DNA from: Bacteroidota bacterium | GTDB taxonomy: Bacteria > Bacteroidota > Bacteroidia > Palsa-965 | Direction: 5' to 3' | DNA: 41,008 nucleotides | NCBI GenBank assembly: GCA_003151415.1 | Contig: PLXK01000251.1 | Location: 1-41,008, forward strand | Shown: positions 34,596-41,008 of the stretch, piece after piece | Layout of the letters: each line of letters begins with the position of its first letter | Position numbering within the stretch: position 1 is the stretch's first letter | Translations under genes and position numbers: made by a program | The notes under the pieces: generated by a model | Seen by the model: the letters and a program-made list of their open reading frames with translations, nothing else | Database searches by the model: none | Told to the model about the DNA's origin: nothing

Positions 34596-35618
34596 ATGGC
34601 CAAAGAGCCTATTTTCATTCTCGGTATCGAATCCTCCTGCGACGACACTTCTGCGGCAGTGAGCAGGGGTGAATTTATGCTTTCGAACGTCACGGCCGGA
34701 CAGGAAGTACACCGGTTATATGGCGGAGTTGTTCCCGAACTGGCCTCCCGCGCTCATCAGCAAAATATTCTTCCCGTGGTAGACACGGCCATTAAAAAGG
34801 CAGGCATTCAAAAAGAAGACCTCAGTGCCATTGCTTTTACCAGAGGACCCGGTCTGATGGGCTCTCTTCTAGTGGGCACTTCTTTTGCCAAAGCTTTTGC
34901 ATTGGGTCTGCAAATACCGCTGATTGAAGTCAATCACATGCAGGCCCATATTCTGGCTCATTTCATCAGGGAAGAAGGCAAGGCGGTTCCTGCCTTTCCG
35001 TTTCTATGCCTGACCGTTTCGGGCGGGCATACACAAATCGTCAGGGTCGATGACCTGTTTGAAATGCACATTATTGGCGAAACGATTGACGATGCAGCAG
35101 GAGAGGCATTTGACAAAGCGGCAAAAATAATCGGACTCCCCTATCCCGGCGGCCCGCTCATTGATCAGTATGCAAAACTGGGTAACCCCGATGCATTTGG
35201 TTTTCCTCATCCCCGCATCCCCGATCTGAATTTCAGTTTCAGCGGTCTCAAAACTTCATTTCTTTATTTTATCGAAGCCCGGCTCAGGCTGGATTCAGGA
35301 TTTGTGGAGGAACGAAGGAACGACATATGCGCTTCCATCCAGCACACCATTGTCAGTATTCTGACCGATAAACTCATTCTCGCGTCGAGGCAAACAGGCA
35401 TCCGCACCATTGCATTGGCGGGCGGAGTTTCCGCCAACTCGGGTCTGAGAAACGCTTTGCAGGAGCAGGCATCAAAAATGGGCTGGGACCTCTTTATTCC
35501 AAAATTTGAGTATTGTACTGACAATGCGGCCATGATTGCCATTACAGGTTACCACAAATTCATGCGCGGCGAATTTTCTTCACAGGGAATAGCGCCTGCT
35601 CCCCGATACCAGATATAA
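34596..35618 (+). CDS. tsaD: tRNA N6-adenosine threonylcarbamoyltransferase TsaD
   Basis: A 340-residue enzyme that moves the threonylcarbamoyl group to A37 of tRNAs reading ANN codons, together with TsaB and TsaE. Signatures are GIESSCDDTSAA (10-21), GGVVPELASRAHQQN, FTRGPGLMGSLLVG, the iron-binding NHMQAH (His114, His118), SGGHTQIV, DDAAGEAFDKAAKIIGL and a C-terminal GGVSANSGLR with a final Asp in CTDNAAMIA. The length is standard. A TATGTTTA element about 20 nt upstream is one mismatch from a -7 box. It is followed closely by an outer-membrane-type gene on the same strand. Confidence 0.97.
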   Translation: MAKEPIFILGIESSCDDTSAAVSRGEFMLSNVTAGQEVHRLYGGVVPELASRAHQQNILPVVDTAIKKAGIQKEDLSAIAFTRGPGLMGSLLVGTSFAKAFALGLQIPLIEVNHMQAHILAHFIREEGKAVPAFPFLCLTVSGGHTQIVRVDDLFEMHIIGETIDDAAGEAFDKAAKIIGLPYPGGPLIDQYAKLGNPDAFGFPHPRIPDLNFSFSGLKTSFLYFIEARLRLDSGFVEERRNDICASIQHTIVSILTDKLILASRQTGIRTIALAGGVSANSGLRNALQEQASKMGWDLFIPKFEYCTDNAAMIAITGYHKFMRGEFSSQGIAPAPRYQI

Positions 35619-35658
35619 TTCAGGCTTGAAACGACAGATTTTATCCATTCCATGTGCA

Positions 35659-36348
35659 ATGAAATGTAACGGCTTGCCCCTCCTTCTGTTTCTTGCTTTG
35701 AGTCTTTCAGCCCATTCACAAACGCAGAAGGAATACAACCCCGAGCGCGAAATCCTGATACTCAAAACATGTCCGGGGCATATGATTTCCGGCCCAATTC
35801 CCCTGCTCACTTCCGCTTACGGATTTCTTCTTGAAACGCCTCTCTCAAAAAAAACAGCAATCGAGCTTGGGTTTTCTGAGATTGGAGAAGGCCCTGCCCT
35901 TTATTTCATTGGCAAACAGCTTTCGCAACCCTATCATACCATATCGTTTCTTGCAAAAGGTGTTGAATTGCAGTTTGCCTGTAAATATTATTTCTCCAAG
36001 AAAAAGCGTCTTGCCCCAAAAGGATTTTATGTCGCCCCGCTGATTCAGTTCAGTACAGGAGGCATCGGCCAGACTTACAACTACATGGCCCGGAACAACT
36101 ATGTGGGGTTTACCAATTGCAACATCAACGCCATCTATGGCTTCCAGCAAATCCGAAAAAACGGAAGAGGATTTGTAGTAGATTACTACCTGGGACTGGG
36201 TTATAAAAAGATTACGGCCGAAAGACATTATGCAACGGGATATCCTGTTCCGATGGATCTTAGCAAAGACGGCTATTACGGCTCACCGCTGAGTCTGGTC
36301 GGTGGTATTTATCTGGGTTGGGGGTTTTCTCCAAAGGAAAAAAAATAA
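35659..36348 (+). CDS. Outer-membrane beta-barrel-like hypothetical protein
   Basis: A 229-residue exported protein. The ATG at 35659 opens a signal peptide (LPLLLFLALSLSAHSQ); an in-frame TTG at 35626 lies upstream without benefit. The mature part alternates hydrophobic and polar residues in strand pairs (KKTAIELGFSEIG, GVELQFACKYYF, GFYVAPLIQFSTGG, GRGFVVDYYLGLGY) and ends in SLVGGIYLGWGF, as small outer membrane barrels do (DUF3575-like). No function is known. It lies 40 nt after tsaD in the same direction. Confidence 0.7.
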   Translation: MKCNGLPLLLFLALSLSAHSQTQKEYNPEREILILKTCPGHMISGPIPLLTSAYGFLLETPLSKKTAIELGFSEIGEGPALYFIGKQLSQPYHTISFLAKGVELQFACKYYFSKKKRLAPKGFYVAPLIQFSTGGIGQTYNYMARNNYVGFTNCNINAIYGFQQIRKNGRGFVVDYYLGLGYKKITAERHYATGYPVPMDLSKDGYYGSPLSLVGGIYLGWGFSPKEKK

Positions 36349-36401
36349 CCGGCGGATATTTTGAGGGAATGCTTTCCAAAACTATTGCTTATTTTTGGAT
36401 C

Positions 36402-36758
36402 ATGAATTTCATACTCCGGACACTCATTTCAACCCTTGCCATACTCATCACAGGGTATTTTCTCGGGGTGCAGGTAGACAACTTCGAAACCGCAGTGATT
36501 GTAGCCATCGTTCTGGCCTTTTTGAATTCTTTTCTGAAACCCATTATGGTTCTTTTGTCGCTTCCGGTTACCGTTTATACTCTGGGTTTGTTTCTTCTTG
36601 TCATCAACACATTGATCATTCTGCTGGCCGCAAAAATCGTCACAGGCTTTCACGTCAAAGGATTCTGGAGTGCCATGTGGTTCAGTATTGTTCTCTCGGT
36701 GGTGACATCTGTTCTGGACGGGATCCGGAAAAGGGATGAACGGCGCAGGGGAGACTGA
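36402..36758 (+). CDS. Phage holin family IV-type membrane protein
   Basis: A 118-residue membrane protein with four hydrophobic segments (about 2-21, 25-45, 51-75 and 88-106). The segment LNSFLKPIMVLLSLPVTVYTLGLFLLVIN is typical of the small integral membrane family named after mycobacterial phage holin IV, found on most bacterial chromosomes and not phage-borne. The frame is open to 36318, overlapping the previous gene, but the family start is at 36402. Its stop faces the DUF2779 gene 22 nt away. The function is unknown. Confidence 0.85.
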   Translation: MNFILRTLISTLAILITGYFLGVQVDNFETAVIVAIVLAFLNSFLKPIMVLLSLPVTVYTLGLFLLVINTLIILLAAKIVTGFHVKGFWSAMWFSIVLSVVTSVLDGIRKRDERRRGD

Positions 36759-36780
36759 TTTCAAATCCGTCCGATCGGCA

Positions 36781-38262
36781 TCACAGCGCCGATTTTTCAA
36801 GCACTTCGAGAATTTTCACCATGGCCAGGGTATCCATTTCGCAATACGCCAGCAAATTTTCTCTTTTCTCCTGCTGAAGGAAAATATCTGTTTCCGTACG
36901 GAGTTGTTCATAAACGGTCATGGCCACATTTCCATTGCCAATGACCAGCGAATCATATGAAAAACCAGGAACCAGAGCCGGAAGCACATTTTTGATCGAG
37001 GATGATCCTTTCATTGCCGGATGGTAATAGAGCTTATCCCGGAAAGGAACAATCAAATCGCGGATGCGGGCTAGCCGCAGATCAATCTCTTTTCCAAATT
37101 CAGGGAATTCTTTTTTCAGGCTGTTGAATACACTTCGTTCGAAAGTGGCGTAGTACACAAGAATATCACCCGGTCTTTTGGTATGTTCCAAAAGACTGGC
37201 CAGAAAAGCCTTGCGCGGGTCCTCATGGGTTTCGGCCAGAAACTCAAAATGCTGAAGTTCTGCCCCCGGCGCCTTTTTATAATGAAGCGAATACTGAAAG
37301 GGAAGATGCTCATATGGTTTTGTATTCTCATACAAAGGAATGGCAGGCATTGTGGTTTCAAAATCCAGGAAAAACAAAGGGTACTGCAGCGATGCCAGAA
37401 AATCGGCAATGCCCTTTCTGTTGATGATGGCCTCATTTTTTGTCAGTGCTTCGATCTGTCTTTTCACGTCCTGGCTAAGCGTATTTTCAGATTTGATTTC
37501 CGAAATGCGCTTCACCCCGGAGTTATACATGCTGAACAAATCCGACTTGGGCAAACCGCTCAGGTTGAAAACCGAATCTTTGGGGACATTCGTCCAGCAT
37601 TGTCCCATAAAATCGCAGTGGTACGGACTGAAGCAGTGCTCGCCGATAGCCACATCGGGCACCTGGGGCAATTCCAGTGTTTCCTTTTCAGACGCAATTT
37701 TTTCCTGCACCATCCCCATGTTCTTTTCAGCTTCTTTCATGACGCTGACGGTGGAGAAAAGTTTGTGCAACTCCAGCTTACCTTGACGGGAATAATTGGT
37801 GTTGAGATGAACAATGGAAAAATCTTCCAGAACAATACCGGCATTTTTGATCACATAATATTGAAGCGAGGCATCGAGAATATAAGTGGCGGAAACGCGC
37901 GAAGAGCTTTTTACTTCATATGCGTGCCATTTTCCCTGTTTTTTAACAAGAATATCAAGAGCAACAAGCACCCGGTCGTATTGGAAAGCCGCTTCGTAAA
38001 TAACTTCCACACCTGCTTCGATAAGACTGCGGGTCTTTTCAACACTTTCCGAAAAACGTTTGGGATGTGCGGGACTTGCATCCGTTCCACCCGGATAAAG
38101 ATCTCTGGCCAACAGCCCCACATTGCTGCCCCGGTTGAAAAGCGCTTTCTGTTCAGTGCTTAAGGGATCTCTGAGATGAATGTAATTTTTGTACAGAAAC
38201 AGAGATTTCCGGCACTGCAGCCCCCTGATAAAAGTTGATTTCGATAGAATATGCTTTTCCAA
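36781..38262 (-). CDS. DUF2779 protein: Cas4/RecB-like nuclease with DEDD-exonuclease-like part
   Basis: A 493-residue protein when started at TTG 38262. Residues 1-225 look like a Cas4/AddB-type nuclease: Cys17 (LQCRKSL), Asp103 (VALDILVK), the EVK motif (Glu116, Lys118) and three further cysteines, Cys210, Cys216 and Cys222 (EHCFSPYHCDFMGQC), which together could hold an Fe-S cluster. Residues from about 297 resemble an RNase H-like 3'-5' exonuclease (FFLDFETTMPAIP with Asp300, Glu302; EMDTLAMVKI near the end). The frame is open 60 codons further, but that part is Cys-rich and unlike the family, and an exact TACCTTTG element sits just upstream of the TTG. The role in DNA or RNA processing is unknown. 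Confidence 0.85.
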   Translation of the reverse strand: MEKHILSKSTFIRGLQCRKSLFLYKNYIHLRDPLSTEQKALFNRGSNVGLLARDLYPGGTDASPAHPKRFSESVEKTRSLIEAGVEVIYEAAFQYDRVLVALDILVKKQGKWHAYEVKSSSRVSATYILDASLQYYVIKNAGIVLEDFSIVHLNTNYSRQGKLELHKLFSTVSVMKEAEKNMGMVQEKIASEKETLELPQVPDVAIGEHCFSPYHCDFMGQCWTNVPKDSVFNLSGLPKSDLFSMYNSGVKRISEIKSENTLSQDVKRQIEALTKNEAIINRKGIADFLASLQYPLFFLDFETTMPAIPLYENTKPYEHLPFQYSLHYKKAPGAELQHFEFLAETHEDPRKAFLASLLEHTKRPGDILVYYATFERSVFNSLKKEFPEFGKEIDLRLARIRDLIVPFRDKLYYHPAMKGSSSIKNVLPALVPGFSYDSLVIGNGNVAMTVYEQLRTETDIFLQQEKRENLLAYCEMDTLAMVKILEVLEKSAL

Positions 38263-38284
38263 GATCTTTTTTGAGTGAGAAAAA

Positions 38285-38292
38285 CAAAGGTA
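38285..38292 (-). promoter_or_regulatory. Bacteroidota -7 element TACCTTTG of the DUF2779 gene
   Basis: Read leftward, TACCTTTG is an exact TAnnTTTG match 22 nt before the TTG at 38262. It lies inside the longer ATG-started frame and so supports the TTG start. Confidence 0.55.
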
Positions 38293-38432
38293 CGCATCAT
38301 TTTTGCATCCTTTCCTGCAAGATAACGAATCCTGCTGCAGCCCCATAGATCCCCGGAAGCAGGAAAACCCCAATTCAGAAACGAACAGTGAACATGCACA
38401 TGCTTGTGAAAGGGGCTTGGCAAGGCAAAACA

Positions 38433-38468
38433 GAAAACCCATTCAGAGAAAGGGCTGAATGGGTTTTC
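38433..38468 (-). terminator. Intrinsic terminator of the small basic protein gene
   Basis: GAAAACCCATTCAG (38433-38446) and CTGAATGGGTTTTC (38455-38468) form a perfect 14-bp stem with an 8-nt loop, 17 nt after the stop at 38486 (leftward). The T-rich arm end is followed by TGTTTTG. Confidence 0.75.
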
Positions 38469-38485
38469 AATGGATTTGAAGGAAC

Positions 38486-38686
38486 TCAGTTATTCATTAA
38501 AAGAATATGATTCATAAGCTTCGATTTTTTAACACTCAGGGCCTTGGAATAATTGAGAATGTTGCTGATCGCCTGTGCATCCGGTTCGTAGAAGGCACCG
38601 GGTTCGGAACTTTTGTGATCAGAACCGGATTTGGCTCTTGATTTCGCTTTGGGTTCCGCATTCTTAAGAGTAGAGGTTTTCTTCAT
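38486..38686 (-). CDS. Small basic hypothetical protein
   Basis: A 66-residue protein from the ATG at 38686. The first 30 residues are Lys/Ser/Ala-rich and probably disordered (KNAEPKAKSRAKSGSDHKSS), the rest is helical (DAQAISNILNYSKALSVKKS, then LMNHILLMNN). The frame is open 17 codons further upstream; the basic start at 38686 looks more natural. The short C-terminal part and its own terminator suggest a real gene. No family is recognised. Confidence 0.6.
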   Translation of the reverse strand: MKKTSTLKNAEPKAKSRAKSGSDHKSSEPGAFYEPDAQAISNILNYSKALSVKKSKLMNHILLMNN

Positions 38687-38871
38687 AGGGGATTGGTGTG
38701 GGTTTCTGTTTTTAGGTTTAAGGAACAAGATTGGCATTCTTTGGATTCGAATTACCTATAAAACGAGGCCGGATTATGAATATTGTGTAAAAGGGAGGAA
38801 TTATTTTTAAGAATGCAATTGGCCCCTGGAGATGTGGAAAAGTCCTTGGGGATGAATTGGGCTGAAAAAAG

Positions 38872-38903
38872 CAGATCAGACAGCCTTGCAGCCGTCTGAT
38901 CTG
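38872..38903 (-). terminator. Strong intrinsic terminator of the sigma factor gene
   Basis: CAGATCAGAC (38872-38881) and GTCTGATCTG (38894-38903) form a perfect 10-bp stem with a 12-nt loop. Read leftward it is followed by CTTTTTTC. It lies 58 nt after the sigma factor stop. Confidence 0.85.
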
Positions 38904-38961
38904 ATGTTGGTATTGCGTTTCAGCAGGAATAGCAAAGGCCTGCCGCTTAAATTGTTTCTTA

Positions 38962-39540
38962 TTAGCTGATTTCCAGCTGTTTTTCCTCTATCATTTTACG
39001 CAGGTTCAGCAAGGCATAGCGCATGCGGCCCAGGGAGGTGTTCAGGCTGACATTCATTTTCTCGGCTATTTCCTTAAAACTTTTGTCTCCGTAAATACGC
39101 ATGACCAAAACCTGTTTTTGCTCTTTCGGAAGGCGTTTGATCAACAAAATGAGCTCGTCGTAGGTCTGCGACTTCATCATTTTCTGTTCGATGCTGTCTT
39201 CTTTCTTTACCGAACGGAATACATCAAAATCATCATGGCCATGACTCATTGGCATAAGGGACGACTTACGGAAATAATCGATCATGACATTGTGGGCAAT
39301 GCGGGTAACCCAGGGGAGAAACTTCTCCTCATTCTTATACGTTCCTTTCTTGAGCGTATTGATGACTTTAATGAATGTATCCTGAAACAAATCGTTGGAC
39401 AATTCGCGGTCATTGGTTTTTTGGTAGAGATAGGAAAAAACTCTTCGTTTGTAACGTGTCACCAGTACACCTAAGCCGGCTTCTTGCCCATTCTGAAACA
39501 ATACGATTAATTCCTGGTCGGAAAGGTTTTGAAAATCCAT
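38962..39540 (-). CDS. RNA polymerase sigma-70 factor, ECF type
   Basis: A 192-residue sigma factor with only regions 2 and 4. Region 2 (about 20-90) has VTRYKRRVFSYLYQ, LSNDLFQDTFIKVI and FLPWVTRIAHNVMIDYFRK; region 4 (125-185) has LPKEQKQVLVMRIYGDKSF and the helix-turn-helix FKEIAEKMNVSLNTSLGRMR. No anti-sigma or SusC/D genes are adjacent, unlike many Bacteroidota ECF factors. Upstream of the ATG lies AAAGGAGG with a 5-nt spacer, a near-perfect Shine-Dalgarno site, which is very unusual for this phylum and may mean special translational control. Confidence 0.93.
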   Translation of the reverse strand: MDFQNLSDQELIVLFQNGQEAGLGVLVTRYKRRVFSYLYQKTNDRELSNDLFQDTFIKVINTLKKGTYKNEEKFLPWVTRIAHNVMIDYFRKSSLMPMSHGHDDFDVFRSVKKEDSIEQKMMKSQTYDELILLIKRLPKEQKQVLVMRIYGDKSFKEIAEKMNVSLNTSLGRMRYALLNLRKMIEEKQLEIS

Positions 39541-39545
39541 AGCTG

Positions 39546-39553
39546 CCTCCTTT
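39546..39553 (-). promoter_or_regulatory. Strong Shine-Dalgarno of the sigma factor gene
   Basis: Read leftward, AAAGGAGG followed by CAGCT and ATG. Seven bases (AAGGAGG) match the 16S anti-SD. Almost every other gene here lacks an SD, as usual for Bacteroidota, where the 16S tail is sequestered on the ribosome. Confidence 0.75.
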
Positions 39554-39965
39554 TTTTAAGTTTAAGTCTGAAACGCTTAATTTAAAAGTAGAGTTTTGCT
39601 ATGTTTTTCGGTTTTATGTCCGGTTTGAGCCGGGACCAGTTAATTGATAAAAAAGGATATGTTACTTTGTACGCAACACTTTAAAAAAGGTTCTCATCGG
39701 TGTTAAATATTCACAACCGAACAATAACCATTCAAATCTTCTGGAACAAATATAGGGAATAGAACCTATTCTGCAAATATTTGTCGAAATATCTGTTTTT
39801 TTATGAATGGACCCCATATCCCGGATAAACAAACCAGACTCAGAGGAATCCTTTTGATGTGTCATCGCATTGAATTGCAAGGGTTTCAGAACAGATAAGA
39901 AAAGCAAAAAAAGACTACAGTACAGGAAATGGCTCATCGGGAGATAAAAACAATCCTGAATTCTA

Positions 39966-39993
39966 TTGATGAGGCTCAGAATGCGTAATTTTG
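39966..39993 (+). promoter_or_regulatory. uvrA promoter
   Basis: TTG (39966-39968), a 17-nt spacer and TAATTTTG (39986-39993), an exact TAnnTTTG match 16 nt before the uvrA ATG. Confidence 0.55.
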
Positions 39994-40009
39994 CAATTGG
40001 AAAAAAAGG

Positions 40010-41008
40010 ATGGAAACTATCGCTGTACCTGCTCTCGAATTACTGAATGCAAAGCATTACATCATTGTCAAAGGTGCAAGAGTTCATAACCTGAAGGATA
40101 TTGACGTGGCTATCCCACGCAATCGTTTTGTGGTCATTACCGGACTGAGCGGTTCTGGAAAATCTTCACTTGCCTTTGATACACTCTTTGCAGAAGGACA
40201 AAGACGTTATGTCGAAAGTTTATCTTCGTATGCGAGGCAATTTTTAGGGAAAATCGAAAAACCGGCAGTAACCTGGATCAAAGGAATTTCTCCTGCCGTG
40301 GCCATCGAACAAAAAGTCAATTCCAGAAATCCCCGGTCTACCGTGGGTACATCAACCGAAATATACGATTACCTCAAACTGCTCTTTGCCCGGATCGGGC
40401 ACACCATCTCCCCTGTTTCCGGCAAACTGGTGAAAAGAGATACAGTTACCGATGTTGTCGAACACATCGGCACCTACAAGGCTGGTACGCGCATCATGCT
40501 TTTGGCTCCGCTTAAAAGAAGCAAGGACAAAGAACTCCGGCGTCAACTTGAAATTTTAATGCAGCAGGGGTTTACCCGGATCATTGTAAAAGGAGAAGTA
40601 CTGCGTATCGATGAATACCTCGAAAAGAAATTTTCTGACAAAACGCCTATCCTTATTGTCATCGACCGTATTACTGCCGGTCCTTCGGAAGAAGAAAGTG
40701 ACAACCGCATAGCCGATTCGGTGCAAACGGCCTTTTTTGAAGGAGAAGGCGAATGCATCGTGTATTTGTCGGATACAAAAACATCGCAAAGCTTTTCGAA
40801 CCGTTTCGAACTCGACGGCATGAGCTTCGAGGAGCCCAGCCTGCATTTCTTCAGCTTCAACAACCCCATTGGTGCCTGCAAACTCTGCGAAGGATTCGGC
40901 AGTGTTATCGGTATTGACGAGGATCTGGTTATTCCCGACAAAAGTCTGAGTATCTATGAAGATGCGGTTGCCTGCTGGAAAGGCGAAAAGATGAGTGAGT
41001 GGAAAAAT
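40010..41008 (+). CDS. uvrA: Excinuclease ABC subunit A, 5' part (runs off the window)
   Basis: The first 333 codons are present and the frame is open to the window edge. UvrA is the damage-sensing ATPase of nucleotide excision repair. Visible are Walker [10 protein letters not shown] (45-53), [21 protein letters not shown] (conserved after the first ATP site), the insertion with [13 protein letters not shown] and NPRSTVGT, and the first zinc-binding pair Cys290 and Cys293 (ACKLCEGFG). An exact -7 element lies 16 nt upstream. UvrA proteins are about 940 residues, so roughly two thirds lie beyond the window. Confidence 0.97.
   Translation, partial: METIAVPALELLNAKHYIIVKGARVHNLKDIDVAIPRNRFVVITGLSGSGKSSLAFDTLFAEGQRRYVESLSSYARQFLGKIEKPAVTWIKGISPAVAIEQKVNSRNPRSTVGTSTEIYDYLKLLFARIGHTISPVSGKLVKRDTVTDVVEHIGTYKAGTRIMLLAPLKRSKDKELRRQLEILMQQGFTRIIVKGEVLRIDEYLEKKFSDKTPILIVIDRITAGPSEEESDNRIADSVQTAFFEGEGECIVYLSDTKTSQSFSNRFELDGMSFEEPSLHFFSFNNPIGACKLCEGFGSVIGIDEDLVIPDKSLSIYEDAVACWKGEKMSEWKN

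Larger units (their letters stand above)
39541..40009. other. Intergenic region between sigma factor and uvrA
   Basis: About 470 bp holding the divergent promoters. On the minus strand a 91-codon frame (39662-39937) opens with a hydrophobic stretch but its remainder is unconvincing. No RNA gene was recognised. Confidence 0.45.

Noticed and set aside
39662-39937. 91-codon frame on the minus strand with a hydrophobic start
   Set aside because: The rest is of mixed composition without domain features, no promoter element or SD was seen, and it lies where the divergent promoters should be. Kept only as a possibility.
1-41008. CRISPR array, insertion sequence, prophage or rRNA/tRNA genes
   Set aside because: No regularly spaced repeats, transposase motifs, phage structural genes or RNA gene signatures were seen. 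The holin-like protein at 36402-36758 belongs to a chromosomal family.

Overview
The window reads as chromosomal DNA of a member of the Bacteroidota, probably an environmental Sphingobacteria- or Chitinophagia-like lineage. The signs are two proteins with C-terminal type IX secretion (T9SS) sorting domains plus the wreck of a third, promoters of the Bacteroidota type (TAnnTTTG, -33/-7), an almost complete lack of Shine-Dalgarno sites, an ORF6N-domain gene, a TamB-like giant next to tsaD, and a fused ribBA. I saw no rRNA, tRNA, CRISPR array, insertion sequence or phage module. Some starts are GTG or TTG.

Layout. 1-3.5 kb is a loosely packed accessory stretch: a class II Fic protein, an unknown two-helix membrane protein and an ORF6N DNA-binding protein, with inverted repeats in front of the first and third genes. 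3.5-6.9 kb is a leftward operon: a small N-terminal ORF, an SGNH hydrolase, a NodU/CmcH-type carbamoyltransferase and a small SxtJ-like membrane protein. The first and last of these small genes appear to be broken by single-base frame changes. 7.0-7.5 kb is a decayed T9SS cargo gene. 7.7-12.2 kb holds a membrane-anchored metallo-beta-lactamase-fold hydrolase and a large TPR-TM-4xGAF sensor with no output domain.

12.2-16.6 kb is a mix of small envelope and stress-type genes: a secreted unknown, a GNAT acetyltransferase, a GerW/YtfJ-like protein with a DUF2953-like membrane partner, a secreted zinc-ribbon protein, two small unknowns and an OmpA-family lipoprotein closed by a textbook terminator. 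16.7-20.4 kb is a phosphorelay: a LytTR response regulator, a receiver domain with a C-terminal membrane anchor, a CHASE3-type hybrid histidine kinase and a stand-alone Hpt protein. 20.7-23.5 kb has a class A penicillin-binding protein and a Lys/Glu-rich coiled-coil protein.

23.8-29.6 kb holds a T9SS-exported M28 peptidase, an RsmB-like rRNA methyltransferase divergent from ribBA, and a T9SS-exported phosphoesterase, with a bidirectional terminator between the last two. 29.9-36.8 kb is the TamB-like protein divergent from tsaD, which is followed by an outer-membrane-type unknown and a small holin-like membrane protein. 36.8-39.5 kb runs leftward: a DUF2779 nuclease (Cas4-like plus exonuclease-like parts), a small basic protein and an ECF-type sigma factor with an exceptional Shine-Dalgarno site. 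The window ends inside uvrA.

Most of this is ordinary housekeeping and envelope content. The points most worth a second look are the 27-bp repeat with a palindromic core found both upstream of and inside the ORF6N gene, the frame-broken small genes around the carbamoyltransferase, the orphan 4xGAF sensor, the membrane-anchored receiver and the strong Shine-Dalgarno of the sigma factor.
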